Of a stretch of DNA of 64,000 bases, positions 6,934 to 15,883 are shown piece after piece. Each line of letters opens with the position of its first letter. The stretch's first letter is position 1. Source of the DNA: an uncultured bacterium (GTDB lineage Bacteria; Bacillota; Clostridia; Lachnospirales; Lachnospiraceae); the NCBI GenBank assembly GCA_947243845.1, contig CAMXIF010000012.1, forward strand, positions 34,555 through 98,554, read 5' to 3'. The translations under genes and the position numbers were made by a program. The notes below the pieces were generated by a model, which was given only the letters and a program-made list of their open reading frames with translations, ran no database searches and had not been told where the DNA came from.

Positions 6934-7599
6934 TTGAAAATTGAGAACAATATTCTAAGATACTATCTCAAAAATGTATATTTCATTACGGGTACAGCTT
7001 ACGCCGGAAAGTCAACAACAGTAAAAATGCTTGCGAATCGGTATGATATGATTTTTTGTGGAGAAAACTATCATAGTACAATATCGGATATTGTGGCCAC
7101 ACCCGATATGCAGCCTGATATTTGTTTTACCAAAAACCTTACTGATTGGAAAGATTTTGTGCTTCGTTCTCCCGAAGAATATGAACGATGGATATATAGC
7201 ACAGGAAGGGAAGCGGCGGAGTTTGAGATAGCTGAACTTATATCAACAGCAAGAGATAGAAAGGTGATAGCAGATACCAATATCCCCATTGATATACTGA
7301 AAGAAATTTCCGATTATAATCGAGTTGCTGTTATGCTTTCGCCGCAATCCATGAGTGTTGAGCGTTTCTTTGACCGAAGCGACCCCGATAAACGGTTTAT
7401 CCTTAATGTTATCGAAAGCTGTGATAACTCCGAAGCCGTTATGGAGAATTACAAGCGTGGTCTTGCGCTTATTAACAGTCAAAAGCACTATGATGAATAT
7501 GCAAACAGCGGGTTTTTTACTGTTGTTAGACAAGATAATGGAAGAGATACCAGAGAAGAGGTATGCGATGTAATTGCAAAACATTTTGGATTAATTTAG
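6934..7599 (+). CDS. P-loop kinase-like protein
   Basis: 221 residues starting at TTG, which is placed correctly behind GAGGAG. VYFITGTAYAGKSTTVKMLANRY is a Walker A loop (GTAYAGKST, residues about 20-28) at the end of the first strand. RKVIADTNIPIDILKEIS contains a plausible Walker B aspartate, and ERFFDRSDPDKRFI is a lid-like segment. It appears to be a small-molecule kinase of the AAA_17/shikimate-kinase-like group. It is distinct in sequence from the kinase at 1752. Substrate unknown. Confidence 0.7.
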   Translation: MKIENNILRYYLKNVYFITGTAYAGKSTTVKMLANRYDMIFCGENYHSTISDIVATPDMQPDICFTKNLTDWKDFVLRSPEEYERWIYSTGREAAEFEIAELISTARDRKVIADTNIPIDILKEISDYNRVAVMLSPQSMSVERFFDRSDPDKRFILNVIESCDNSEAVMENYKRGLALINSQKHYDEYANSGFFTVVRQDNGRDTREEVCDVIAKHFGLI

Positions 7600-7629
7600 C
7601 AGACTTCGGTTTGTATTACGACACATAAG

Positions 7630-7646
7630 CAGAAGAATTTAAGGAG
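7630..7646 (+). repeat. Junction motif copy, diverged
   Basis: AGAAGAATTTAAGGAGG retains the AATTT-AGGAGG half of the consensus and provides the ribosome binding site of the gene at 7657. Confidence 0.35.
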
Positions 7647-7656
7647 GTACATAAGC

Positions 7657-7989
7657 ATGAAAGATATGATTGCGTATTGCGGTCTGGACTGTGAAAAATG
7701 CGATGCTTACCTTGCGACAATCCATGATGATCAAGCACTGCGTGAAAAGACTGCAAAATTATGGGCGGAGTTAAATGATGCGCCCATTCTGCCTGAACAT
7801 ATCAATTGTGAGGGTTGTCGTCTGGATGGAGTTAAAACGGTATATTGTGAGAGCCTTTGCGGTATACGTCAATGTGCGTTGAAAAAAGGTATGATGACAT
7901 GCGGTGACTGTCCAGATATAGAAACGTGTCAGGATGTTGGAGCGGTTATCTCGAATGATCCGGACGCTCTGAAAAACCTGAAAGGATAA
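7657..7989 (+). CDS. DUF3795 cysteine-rich protein
   Basis: 110 residues with the DUF3795 signature: MIAYCGLDCEKCDAYLA at the N-terminus, INCEGCRLDG in the middle, then CESLCGIRQCALKKGMMTCGDCPDIETC. Ten or more cysteines in CxxC-type spacings suggest metal or iron-sulfur binding; the biochemical role of the family is not known. Complete for the family. Directly downstream lies a ferredoxin-like remnant. Confidence 0.85.
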   Translation: MKDMIAYCGLDCEKCDAYLATIHDDQALREKTAKLWAELNDAPILPEHINCEGCRLDGVKTVYCESLCGIRQCALKKGMMTCGDCPDIETCQDVGAVISNDPDALKNLKG

Positions 7990-7996
7990 AAATAAA

Positions 7997-8080
7997 GAAC
8001 CGGTTTGTGATCATTGTAACTTATGCGTAGGTGTTTGTTCTGTAAAGTCCTTGGAGATGACGAAGAAAAACAGACATTAG
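7997..8080 (+). pseudogene. 4Fe-4S ferredoxin-type C-terminal remnant
   Basis: A frame of 27 residues, EPVCDHCNLCVGVC then SVKSLEMTKKNRH and stop, with no start codon. The CxxCxxCxxxC spacing and the tail match the last iron-sulfur domain of the dihydropyrimidine-dehydrogenase-like PreA family. I read it as the end of a deleted gene. The upstream bases up to 7996 contain stops in this frame. Confidence 0.55.
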
Positions 8081-8149
8081 ATTAGGAATGGAAAGAACTG
8101 ATATACTCACGTAGATAATGCTGTTTTAATAAATGTTAATTTGTGTTGC

Positions 8150-8178
8150 TTACCGCAACGGGATTTCCTTCGTATAAT
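8150..8178 (+). promoter_or_regulatory. Candidate promoter of the XRE gene
   Basis: TATAAT at 8173-8178 is preceded at 17 bases by TTACCG (8150-8155), a moderate -35. It lies 32 bases before the start codon of the XRE regulator. Confidence 0.45.
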
Positions 8179-8209
8179 GACATTGAAAAATGAAAGGAGG
8201 GCATCCTTA

Positions 8210-8734
8210 ATGCTAAACGAAAACATCAAAGCAATCAGAAAATCCAAAGGGCTTTCGCAAGAGGAACTTGCTATTAAATTGAATGTGGTGAGGCAAACGA
8301 TTTCTAAATGGGAACAAGGTCTGTCGGTTCCGGATGCCGATATGCTGATTTCCATATCAGAAGTATTTGAGACGCCTGTAAGCACACTGCTTGGCGAGAA
8401 CATTGCCGAGACGAGGGATGATGATCTGAGAGTAATTGCTGAGAAACTTGAGGTCATAAACCTGCAGCTTGCGCATGGAAAAACAATGAGACAAAAAACG
8501 GTTCATTGGCTCTTTATCTCATTGTGTGCGGTTATAGTGGCTGGTTTTGCAGTCCTGATCGTATTAAATAGTCCTTACTTGGGTTGGGATTATAGTCATC
8601 CCGAAACCGCAGTTGTCGGAGTAGCGTTTCATGCGTTTGAGTGGCTGTTTATAAGAATAGCACCGTTTGCCTTGATCGGAGCAATCGTTGGCGCTTGCCG
8701 GAGTGGTTACAAATGGTACAGAGCACGATTGTAG
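8210..8734 (+). CDS. XRE-family regulator with C-terminal membrane segments
   Basis: 174 residues. Residues about 3-58 form an HTH_3 domain (NIKAIRKSKGLSQEELAIKLNVVRQTISKWEQGLSVPDADML). The C-terminal half has two hydrophobic segments (LFISLCAVIVAGFAVLIVL and IAPFALIGAIVGA), so it is probably a membrane-tethered DNA-binding protein, an arrangement common in Bacillota. ATG at 8210 follows AAAGGAGGG; the longer frame from 8141 runs through the promoter. Target unknown; its position at the edge of the accessory array does not reveal it. Confidence 0.8.
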   Translation: MLNENIKAIRKSKGLSQEELAIKLNVVRQTISKWEQGLSVPDADMLISISEVFETPVSTLLGENIAETRDDDLRVIAEKLEVINLQLAHGKTMRQKTVHWLFISLCAVIVAGFAVLIVLNSPYLGWDYSHPETAVVGVAFHAFEWLFIRIAPFALIGAIVGACRSGYKWYRARL

Positions 8735-8766
8735 AGGATGTAAAACAATTTCGTAGGTATTTTTAC

Positions 8767-9648
8767 TCAAAACTTGTCCTTCTCAGAAACAGGCTGGATC
8801 ATGGCTTCCCGAAAAGCTGTAGGAGAGATGCCTTTGACCTTCTTAAAAGTACGATTAAAGGCAGAAATGCTGGAAAACCCACATTCGAAGGCAATATCAA
8901 TCATCCTCTTTTTGGGTCCCAGAAACAGTGATTCCGCTTTGTTGATCCTCTCCTGGATAAGATAATCGATAAAGGTCATCTGGGTATAATCCTTAAACAA
9001 ATGAGAGAAGTAGGATTTACTGATGCCGAGCTGATGGGCGACCATATCCAGTGTCAGGGGTTTCTCAAAGTTCTGGGAGATATACAGGCAGGCTTGTGCC
9101 ATAAGTTTGGAGGACTTATACTGTGTGACCGTATAGCCGGGGTCTGTAGCTTTGTTTGAATGTAAGCAGTATTGTCCAAACAGGGAAAAGAAGGTTAGTA
9201 ACAGGGAATAAATATTAACTTCAACAAATGGATGTTCCGATTTGCAAAGAACATCTATTTGTTTTAATGTCAAGACCATTCTGTCATTTTCCACATTACA
9301 GGAATCATAGGCGCAGTAGGGCGTTTTCGATAAAACGGGGAGAATACGGTTGATCTCACTCATCACGGTAATCAGGCTGATCGGGAACTGAATGATCAGG
9401 AAGGATTCTTCGGATACATTTTTAACGGAATGCAGTTCTCCCGGATAGACAATGATGAGATCGTTGGACTTTAAGACATACTTATTAAAATTGATGGTAA
9501 CGGTGTTGCCGTCTTGGAGACTTAAGAGAATTTCCGCGTAAGGATGCCAATGCATGGTGTCTACATAGTCTGCATAAATTTTTTTGGCGATATTAATTTT
9601 TCTGCCTTCCCCAAAGGACAGGTTTTCATAGTATTTATCTAATTGCAT
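8767..9648 (-). CDS. AraC-family transcriptional regulator
   Basis: About 293 residues with an N-terminal cupin-like sensing domain (MHWHPYAEILLSLQDG, then VYPGELHSVKN) and a C-terminal AraC domain with two helix-turn-helix units (LTLDMVAHQLGISKSYFSHLFKDYTQMTFIDYLIQERI and DIAFECGFSSISAFNRTFKKVKGISPTAFRE). It is divergent from the beta-xylosidase gene across 265 bases, so it most likely activates that gene in response to a xylo-oligosaccharide. ATG at 9648 has GGGAG ten bases upstream; a GTG at 9684 would add 12 residues but has no ribosome binding site. Confidence 0.88.
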   Translation of the reverse strand: MQLDKYYENLSFGEGRKINIAKKIYADYVDTMHWHPYAEILLSLQDGNTVTINFNKYVLKSNDLIIVYPGELHSVKNVSEESFLIIQFPISLITVMSEINRILPVLSKTPYCAYDSCNVENDRMVLTLKQIDVLCKSEHPFVEVNIYSLLLTFFSLFGQYCLHSNKATDPGYTVTQYKSSKLMAQACLYISQNFEKPLTLDMVAHQLGISKSYFSHLFKDYTQMTFIDYLIQERINKAESLFLGPKKRMIDIAFECGFSSISAFNRTFKKVKGISPTAFREAMIQPVSEKDKF

Positions 9649-9913
9649 GACAATATGTCTCCCATCATTTTTGCTGTCTTTCACCTATGTGCGAAGAATG
9701 AGGTTGCAGCAATTATTTGGTATGCATGATATCTGCGAAAGTTTCATAAAGAATATCATTTATATGTTAAAAAAGCAATATATAATACTTCCCGATACAG
9801 CGAGGATGGATATTTAGAAAAAGCAAAATCCTCACACATATACAAGAAGATATGCCCAGCATTAACGGCCCATATTGACTATAATAAAATGTAAAATATT
9901 TGGAGGTATATCT

Positions 9914-11530
9914 ATGAAAATTAAAAATCCGGTTCTTTCAGGCTTTCACGCAGATCCCTCTTTCATTCGGGTGGGAGATACCTATTATATTGCCAGTTCG
10001 ACTTTTGAATGGTTTCCGGGAATCAGAGTCCATGAATCCAAAGATCTTGTTCACTGGAATCTGACAACCTCTATTCTTGACCGTATTGAACTGGTGGATA
10101 TGAAGGGAAATCCCTGTTCCGGCGGTATCTGGGCCCCGGATCTGTCCTATGCAGACGGGAAATTCTGGTTGGTTTATACAGACATTAAAATTGTGAACGG
10201 CGCATTTAAAGACATGTATAATTATCTGACTGTGGCGGAGGATATTCATGGTCCCTGGAGTGCACCGATTTATTTGAACGGTGTGGGTTTTGACGCATCT
10301 TTATTCCATGATGAAGATGGCCGGAAGTATCTGATTCAGCAGACTTGGGATCATCGGGAGTACCATCATGCATTCCGCGGGCTGACGCTTACGGAATATG
10401 ACCCGGAGGCGAAACGGCTCAAACCGGAAACGGCAAAAAATGTTTATGAGGGAACCAGTGTTAAGTTAGTAGAAGGACCACATCTTTATAAGATTAACGG
10501 GTATTACTATATTTTTGCTGCCCAGGGAGGAACCACCTGGAGTCATCAGGAGATTGTGGCCAGATCCAGAGAACTGTATGGTCCTTATGAAAGTGAGCCG
10601 GACGGCCCTTTTATCACTAATTTTGACACGCCGGATCATTATCTGCAGAAGCAGGGACACGGCGCGCTGGTGGAGACGCCTTCCGGGGAGTGGTACTATG
10701 CCTCCTTATGCGGACGTCCCCTGCATCATCCGACCGAAAATTACCATGATCCCAGAGGGTGGTGTACGCTTGGACGTGAGACCAGTATTCAGAAGGTATA
10801 TTGGGACGAAGCGGGCTGGCCGAGGATTGAGGGCGGACATGGTGGACTTGTGGAAGTGGATGCCCCCCAAGATGCGATTGTGACTGAGGCGCCCGAAACC
10901 CATGCGGCGTATGATGATTTCATGGCAAAGGAATTGGACGGTGAGTGGAATACCCTGCGGGTACCCTTTTCAGAACATATGGGCAGTGTTGGCGGAGGCA
11001 GCCTTAAGCTGACAGGGCGGGGGTCTTTGTCAAATCGGTTTGACCTGTCCTTTGTAGCCAGAAGATGGCGGGATTTTATGTTTGCTGCAGTCACCAAAGT
11101 AAAATTCGATCCCTATAGCTATCAGGCGATGGCGGGGCTTGCCAATTACTATAATAATGAGCATTGGTCGTGGATTTTTATCACCAAAGATGACAATAAC
11201 AACCGGGTTATTGAAGTGGCGGAGTGTGATAACTGTAAGTACACTTCCATGCTCAAAGAAGATGCTGTGATCATTCCGCAGGACGTTGAATGGGTCTGGT
11301 TTAAGACCGTGGTGGATCATCTGGATTACTGGTATGAGTATTCCTTCGATGGAGAAGAGTGGCACAGGATTCCTGTAAAGCTGGATGCTATGGTATTGTC
11401 CGATGATTACGTGATGTCCCATTACGGCGGATTTTTTACCGGAGCGTTTGTAGGGCTTGCGGCAGTGGATTATTCCGGTTATGGCTCCGAGGCTGAGTTT
11501 GGATTTTTTGAATACCTGGTGAACGGCTAA
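9914..11530 (+). CDS. xynB: Beta-xylosidase, glycoside hydrolase family 43
   Basis: 538 residues, the length of GH43 subfamily 11 beta-xylosidases, releasing xylose from the non-reducing end of xylo-oligosaccharides. The five-bladed propeller holds Asp14 (FHADPSF, general base), Asp127 (GFDASLF, pKa modulator) and Glu187 (LVEGPHLY, general acid), equivalent to the Bacillus XynB residues. The C-terminal beta-sandwich (residues about 330-538) is the family's second domain. There is no signal peptide, so it acts in the cytoplasm on imported oligosaccharides. ATG at 9914 follows TTTGGAGG; an upstream in-frame extension to 9875 is unlikely. It overlaps the convergent MATE gene by 4 bases. Confidence 0.93.
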   Translation: MKIKNPVLSGFHADPSFIRVGDTYYIASSTFEWFPGIRVHESKDLVHWNLTTSILDRIELVDMKGNPCSGGIWAPDLSYADGKFWLVYTDIKIVNGAFKDMYNYLTVAEDIHGPWSAPIYLNGVGFDASLFHDEDGRKYLIQQTWDHREYHHAFRGLTLTEYDPEAKRLKPETAKNVYEGTSVKLVEGPHLYKINGYYYIFAAQGGTTWSHQEIVARSRELYGPYESEPDGPFITNFDTPDHYLQKQGHGALVETPSGEWYYASLCGRPLHHPTENYHDPRGWCTLGRETSIQKVYWDEAGWPRIEGGHGGLVEVDAPQDAIVTEAPETHAAYDDFMAKELDGEWNTLRVPFSEHMGSVGGGSLKLTGRGSLSNRFDLSFVARRWRDFMFAAVTKVKFDPYSYQAMAGLANYYNNEHWSWIFITKDDNNNRVIEVAECDNCKYTSMLKEDAVIIPQDVEWVWFKTVVDHLDYWYEYSFDGEEWHRIPVKLDAMVLSDDYVMSHYGGFFTGAFVGLAAVDYSGYGSEAEFGFFEYLVNG

Positions 11531-12864
11531 CGGTTATTTGATTTGCGATCCTGAATATACATCAGTATGCAGACGATTGCTAAGATAGCTTCCACAACAG
11601 GCTGGGCCGCGATCACGCCATTTAGTTTCCAGAGATAATTCAGGATGATCACGCCGGGTATAAACAGGAATGCATTTCTTAACAGGGTAATGGTCAGCGA
11701 TTTTACTGCTTTGCCTAAAGCCTGAAAATAACTCGTTATGATGTTAATGATACCCAGCAAAGGAGCCGACAGACAAAGAACTTTCAAAAAGTATCCTGTC
11801 TGCTCGATCAAAGCATTGTTCTGCAGGAATACAGAGGCAAGCGCTTTTCCCAAAAGAATGAAGGCTGCAGTAAATACCGCACCGATTAGAATACCATACA
11901 GCATCGTCCATTTCACAATATCGGACATCCTTTTTTGCTCATTTGCCCCATAACAATATCCTACTAAAGGGGCAACGCCCTGTGATAATCCTACTGATAA
12001 TAAAATCGGGATCATATCAAGTTTATAGGCGATTCCATATGATGCTACCGAATCGGATCCGTAAATGCCGATATAGTTGTTGAGTACAATGTTGGAAACG
12101 CTCATAAGAACTGTAATGAGAGCGCCTGGAATACCGATACTTACGACATTGCGTATCATCCTTGCATTGGGTGCAAAATATTTAGGAGCCAATGGTACCA
12201 ATTGATTTCCCTTGTGTCCTTCATGGATCATGCAGACAATATAATATATGGCGGCGCATACAAATCCCAGAGATGTTGCAAGGGCGGCGCCTGCAGTTCC
12301 CCATCCTAAGATGGCAATAAATACATAATCCAATACCATATTGATCACATTTCCAAGTATCAATCCAATGGTGCCTTCTTTGATCAGGCCGATGGAACGG
12401 AACAAATGAACAAACCCGTTTGCAAGCATAATGAAAGGAGCTCCGATAAAGATCCATTTCAGATAATCACAGGTATAGGCCATATTGTCTGCATCTGCAC
12501 CGGATATTCGGGCCAGTGGATGCAGGAATGCCAGTCCCAGAACAAGAGTGATAATGCCGGCAGCTGTCATTGCATATACGCAGAAGTTCATGGCAGCGCC
12601 GGACTCTGTTCTTTTATCTTCTCCCAATAATCTGGCAATAACGCTGCTGCCTCCCATTCCGAATACACAGGCGATCGACATGATGATCAGCAGTACCGGT
12701 GCGCACAGCGTCACCGCAGCGATCGTAGCAGGTTCTTTTGTCAGGGAAACAAAAAAGGTGTCGGCAATATTATAAATAAGCGTTGTAAGCTGGCCCAGCA
12801 TAGCAGGCAATCCAACTCGCATGATTGCTTTGGAAATGTTTTTTTCTTCAAAAACGGACGTCAT
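11527..12864 (-). CDS. MATE-family multidrug exporter
   Basis: 445 residues with about 12 hydrophobic segments, of the MATE type. MRVGLPAMLGQLTTLIYNIADTFFV is the signature first helix, and the second repeat begins RNVVSIGIPGALITVLMSVSNIVLNNYI. The protein exports drugs or toxins by coupling to sodium or proton entry. ATG at 12864 follows AAGGGAGGAAAG. It is divergent from a Crp-like regulator 85 bases away, which probably controls it. Confidence 0.9.
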   Translation of the reverse strand: MTSVFEEKNISKAIMRVGLPAMLGQLTTLIYNIADTFFVSLTKEPATIAAVTLCAPVLLIIMSIACVFGMGGSSVIARLLGEDKRTESGAAMNFCVYAMTAAGIITLVLGLAFLHPLARISGADADNMAYTCDYLKWIFIGAPFIMLANGFVHLFRSIGLIKEGTIGLILGNVINMVLDYVFIAILGWGTAGAALATSLGFVCAAIYYIVCMIHEGHKGNQLVPLAPKYFAPNARMIRNVVSIGIPGALITVLMSVSNIVLNNYIGIYGSDSVASYGIAYKLDMIPILLSVGLSQGVAPLVGYCYGANEQKRMSDIVKWTMLYGILIGAVFTAAFILLGKALASVFLQNNALIEQTGYFLKVLCLSAPLLGIINIITSYFQALGKAVKSLTITLLRNAFLFIPGVIILNYLWKLNGVIAAQPVVEAILAIVCILMYIQDRKSNNR

Positions 12865-12949
12865 ATTATCTTTCCTCCCTTGCAATTTTTAGCATTATAA
12901 TATAAAATAAATCCCAAAAACGAGACAAATGTCCTGTTGGGAGGGGTTT

Positions 12950-13573
12950 ATGGAAAGAATCTATGATAAAAAGAGAATTGCAGACTGCATTGCCCAAAGT
13001 AAATACCATGCTGTGCTTGATTCATTAGCTATAGATTTTTATTTGATAAAGTATGAGAAAGGTGAACTGGTATGTTCCCCTTATGAAAGCGAGCTGCTAT
13101 TTAAGATTGTGGAACAGGGGGCTATAAACATCTATTTTATCCGTGATGATGGCACCCGTTATTCCTTGTCAAACGGAACCACGGATTACTTTCTGGGAGA
13201 CATGGAACTCTTTTATCCTCCAAACGGTAATATTTATGCTGAGGCGGCCGAAAGTCTGGTCTGCATTTCGTTTTCCATTGAGAAGCACAGGGAAACCCTT
13301 CTTTGCAATAATAGGTTTTTGCAGCTTATTTGCAGCAGTCTGTCAGCCAAAATCGGATCAATGACTACCATGGATGCCGCTCCTGCGTCCCTTACGGAGC
13401 GCGTAGTGTCCTATATGAAGTATAAATGCAGTGATGGAACCTTAAAGGGAATAGAGCAGGCGGCCTTTCATCTTCATTGCAGTGCAAGACAGCTTCAAAG
13501 AATTTTAAATCAATGTGAAAGTGCCGGATCAGTCAGGAAAATTGGGAAAGGGACATATAAACTTTTGCAGTAA
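12950..13573 (+). CDS. Crp/Fnr-family transcriptional regulator
   Basis: 207 residues. Residues 1-120 form a cyclic-nucleotide-binding-type beta-barrel (LIKYEKGELVCSPYESELLFKIVEQGAINIYFIRDDGTRYSL, then FLGDMELF), and the C-terminus carries a winged helix (AAFHLHCSARQLQRILNQCESAGSVRKIGKGTYKL). The cAMP-binding arginine-serine pair is not evident, so the effector is unknown. It is divergent from the MATE exporter, and GACAAATGTC at 12923-12932 between them is a small inverted repeat that could be an operator. ATG at 12950 follows GGGAGGGG. Confidence 0.82.
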   Translation: MERIYDKKRIADCIAQSKYHAVLDSLAIDFYLIKYEKGELVCSPYESELLFKIVEQGAINIYFIRDDGTRYSLSNGTTDYFLGDMELFYPPNGNIYAEAAESLVCISFSIEKHRETLLCNNRFLQLICSSLSAKIGSMTTMDAAPASLTERVVSYMKYKCSDGTLKGIEQAAFHLHCSARQLQRILNQCESAGSVRKIGKGTYKLLQ

Positions 13574-13723
13574 AATCCACAGGCTGCGAAAATGCAAGGC
13601 ATGTAGCTGTTGTAATAGAGTTAGATGTGAGAAAAAGATATGGTTTGTGCCGGGAAGAAGAACAAATTGACAATCACAAACTATGTGTGTTAGTCTATTA
13701 AAAGATTTGGTAGGAGGATTTAG

Positions 13724-13762
13724 TATGTTAATTGTTGTTGTAACGGAGAAAATTGCAAAATA
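13724..13762 (+). other. Twelve-codon ORF with strong ribosome binding site
   Basis: GTAGGAGGATTTAGT precedes an ATG reading MLIVVVTEKIAK and a stop. It lies in a 527-base stretch (13574-14100) with no ordinary gene. It may be a leader peptide or a gene remnant; nothing identifies it. Confidence 0.25.
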
Positions 13763-13950
13763 AATATTGCAGGAAGAACCTGAGTGTGACACTCGGAGTC
13801 TGCCCGTATGTTGTCAGTGTGAACTGTCAGCATCTTCGCCTTACAACTGCTTTATAATATGGTATTTATTTTCAAAAAGTATGAAAGCATGACGGCATGG
13901 TTGTGCTTTTTCTTTTTGAAAGGGAAGATTCGCTATAGAAAGATGATAGA

Positions 13951-13989
13951 CCATGGTAGCATTGCTTGTCGGGCTGCCATGGCCTTTTT
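13951..13989 (+). terminator. Intrinsic terminator or attenuator ahead of the ABC operon
   Basis: CCATGGTAGC (13951-13960) pairs with GCTGCCATGG (13973-13982) with one G-U pair and a 12-base loop, and CCTTTTT follows. It sits about 110 bases before the ABC transporter genes, so it could end transcription from the left or attenuate the operon. The rest of the 13574-14100 stretch shows no gene I can support. Confidence 0.55.
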
Positions 13990-14100
13990 CGTATCCTGCG
14001 AAGCCAGCAGCGGGTTTTTGTAAGGTTTCAGGATTCTCTGTTTAGTGACAGAGAGCAAAGAGTAAAACAAAAATTATTATTAGAGAGAGGAACCAAATAC

Positions 14101-15096
14101 ATGAATGATATCGTAATCCATACAGAGAATTTAGTAAAAACCTATCGAAGATACAAGAAGGCAGAAGGACTCTGGGGCAGTATAGCCAGTCTCTGGAAAC
14201 GAAACTATGAAGAAAAGACTGCGGTAAACCGCATGGATTTATCTGTCAGGGAAGGCGAGTTTATCGGACTGATCGGTCCTAACGGCGCCGGAAAGACCAC
14301 ACTAATCAAGATGTTGACGGGAATTATTGCGCCTACGGACGGGAAGATTGATGTGCTTGGATATTATCCGAACGATCTGCAAAACGAATTTAAGAAACAG
14401 TATGCCGTAGTGATGGGACAGAAGAGCCAGCTGTTTTTTGAACTTACCGTCAATGATACCCTGCGTCTGTTTAAGGAGATTTATGAGATTTCAGAGCAGG
14501 AATTTCAGAGGAACAAACATTATTTCGTAAAGCTGTTTGGCGTTGAGGAATTGATGGATGTGCAGGTCAGGACACTGTCGTTGGGTGAAAGGATGAAGAT
14601 GGAGTTGATTGTTGCCTTACTGCATAATCCCAGGATTCTGTTTCTGGATGAGCCAACGATTGGTTTGGATGCGGTGGCAGCGAAACAGATTCGCGCCTTT
14701 TTAAAGGAAATCAATGAGAAAAACGGTACGACCATTCTTCTGACTTCACATTATATGGAAGATATTCAGGTGTTATGTCAGAGAACGGTTGTCGTCAACC
14801 ATGGTGTGAAGATTTATGATGGTTCCACAGAGGAACTGTTTGACAGATATCAGAAGAATAAAAGGATTATTGCATCCTTCGGGAAACCGATGAGAAAACT
14901 CCTTCTGGAAACAAAGGATGCCCGGTTGGCGGAAGATACACCCTACAAAAAAGTATATGAGGTGCCCAGGGAGTCGGCCAGATGGTTATTGGCAGAGTTG
15001 ATGAAATATGAGCCAGGAGATATTGTGGTGGAAGAAGAGGAGATTGGCGTCATTGCAGAGCGGATTTATCAGGAAGGGAGTGAATATCTTGGGTAA
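14101..15096 (+). CDS. ABC-2 type transporter ATP-binding protein
   Basis: 331 residues. The Walker A loop is GPNGAGKTT at about residues 59-67, followed by the signature LSLGERMKMEL and Walker B RILFLDEPTIGLD, with the switch histidine in LLTSHYMED. The N-terminal stretch YRRYKKAEGLWGSIASLWKRNYEEKTAVNRMDL and the extended C-terminus are typical of the DRR/DUF990-linked ATPases. It energises the two membrane proteins encoded directly downstream. ATG at 14101 follows GAGAGAGGAACC; the longer frame from 13966 has no ribosome binding site. Substrate unknown. Confidence 0.9.
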   Translation: MNDIVIHTENLVKTYRRYKKAEGLWGSIASLWKRNYEEKTAVNRMDLSVREGEFIGLIGPNGAGKTTLIKMLTGIIAPTDGKIDVLGYYPNDLQNEFKKQYAVVMGQKSQLFFELTVNDTLRLFKEIYEISEQEFQRNKHYFVKLFGVEELMDVQVRTLSLGERMKMELIVALLHNPRILFLDEPTIGLDAVAAKQIRAFLKEINEKNGTTILLTSHYMEDIQVLCQRTVVVNHGVKIYDGSTEELFDRYQKNKRIIASFGKPMRKLLLETKDARLAEDTPYKKVYEVPRESARWLLAELMKYEPGDIVVEEEEIGVIAERIYQEGSEYLG

Positions 15097-15883
15097 ATAT
15101 CTTGAAGTTACCAAAACATATATGAAGACACAGCTGGTATGGAGAGCCGATGTGATATTGAATATGGTTTTTACGGTCACCAAAATTATTTTTGCCTATC
15201 TTTTATGGAAGATGGTTTTTCAACAGAGAGAAATGGTGGGAGAATTTACATTTCATGGCATGATGTCATATTATATCATCAGTTCGTTTTTGTCACAATT
15301 GGAGATGTCAGAGGGAATCGGCAGAGAGATTCATGAGAGGATACGCAATGGCACATTTTCCAAATATTTAATCATACCGGTTGGGATAGAGAAGTATTTT
15401 ATGGCCATGGAACTGGGAATTGTCCTGTTTTATGTGGTATTTGATTTTATCGCCGCTATGGTGTGGGTCTTTATATTCCGGATTCAGTTTGTGTTTGCTG
15501 CGGACAACGGGGTGATTGTATGTGCGGTGGTAATGGCGGTTCTGGGCATGGTTTTTATGGTACAGTTACATTATTTTCTGGGGTTGTTAACGTTAAAATA
15601 TCAGGGGATTGGCACCTTCTTGATGATTAAAAATAACCTGATGGCGCTCGTCACAGGTACGATCATTCCGCTTGCGCTATTTCCGGAAGGGATTGTAAAG
15701 ATGATGCGGCTGCTGCCTTTTTATTATGTCATATATCTTCCGGCTATGTTATTGAGCGGAAAGTGTGAGGAGGAAGCCTGGACGGGACTGGCGGCGATCG
15801 TCTGCTGGTGTCTTGTCATGCAGTTTATCATCCATGGTACCTGGAAGAAATATCTGAGAAAGTATGACGGGGTGGGAATATGA
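15089..15883 (+). CDS. ABC-2 type permease subunit 1
   Basis: 264 residues with six hydrophobic segments, beginning GKYLEVTKTYMKTQLVWRADVILNMVFTV, the pattern of the DUF990/ABC-2 family. I place the start at TTG 15089, eight bases after AAGGGAG and overlapping the ATPase stop by 8 bases; the earlier ATG at 15008 lies deep in the ATPase gene. It overlaps the next permease by the ATGA tetranucleotide, which indicates translational coupling. Confidence 0.85.
   Translation: MGKYLEVTKTYMKTQLVWRADVILNMVFTVTKIIFAYLLWKMVFQQREMVGEFTFHGMMSYYIISSFLSQLEMSEGIGREIHERIRNGTFSKYLIIPVGIEKYFMAMELGIVLFYVVFDFIAAMVWVFIFRIQFVFAADNGVIVCAVVMAVLGMVFMVQLHYFLGLLTLKYQGIGTFLMIKNNLMALVTGTIIPLALFPEGIVKMMRLLPFYYVIYLPAMLLSGKCEEEAWTGLAAIVCWCLVMQFIIHGTWKKYLRKYDGVGI

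Noticed and set aside
13966..14100. Extended N-terminus for the ABC ATPase
   Set aside because: The extension has no ribosome binding site and crosses a terminator; ATG at 14101 is well placed.
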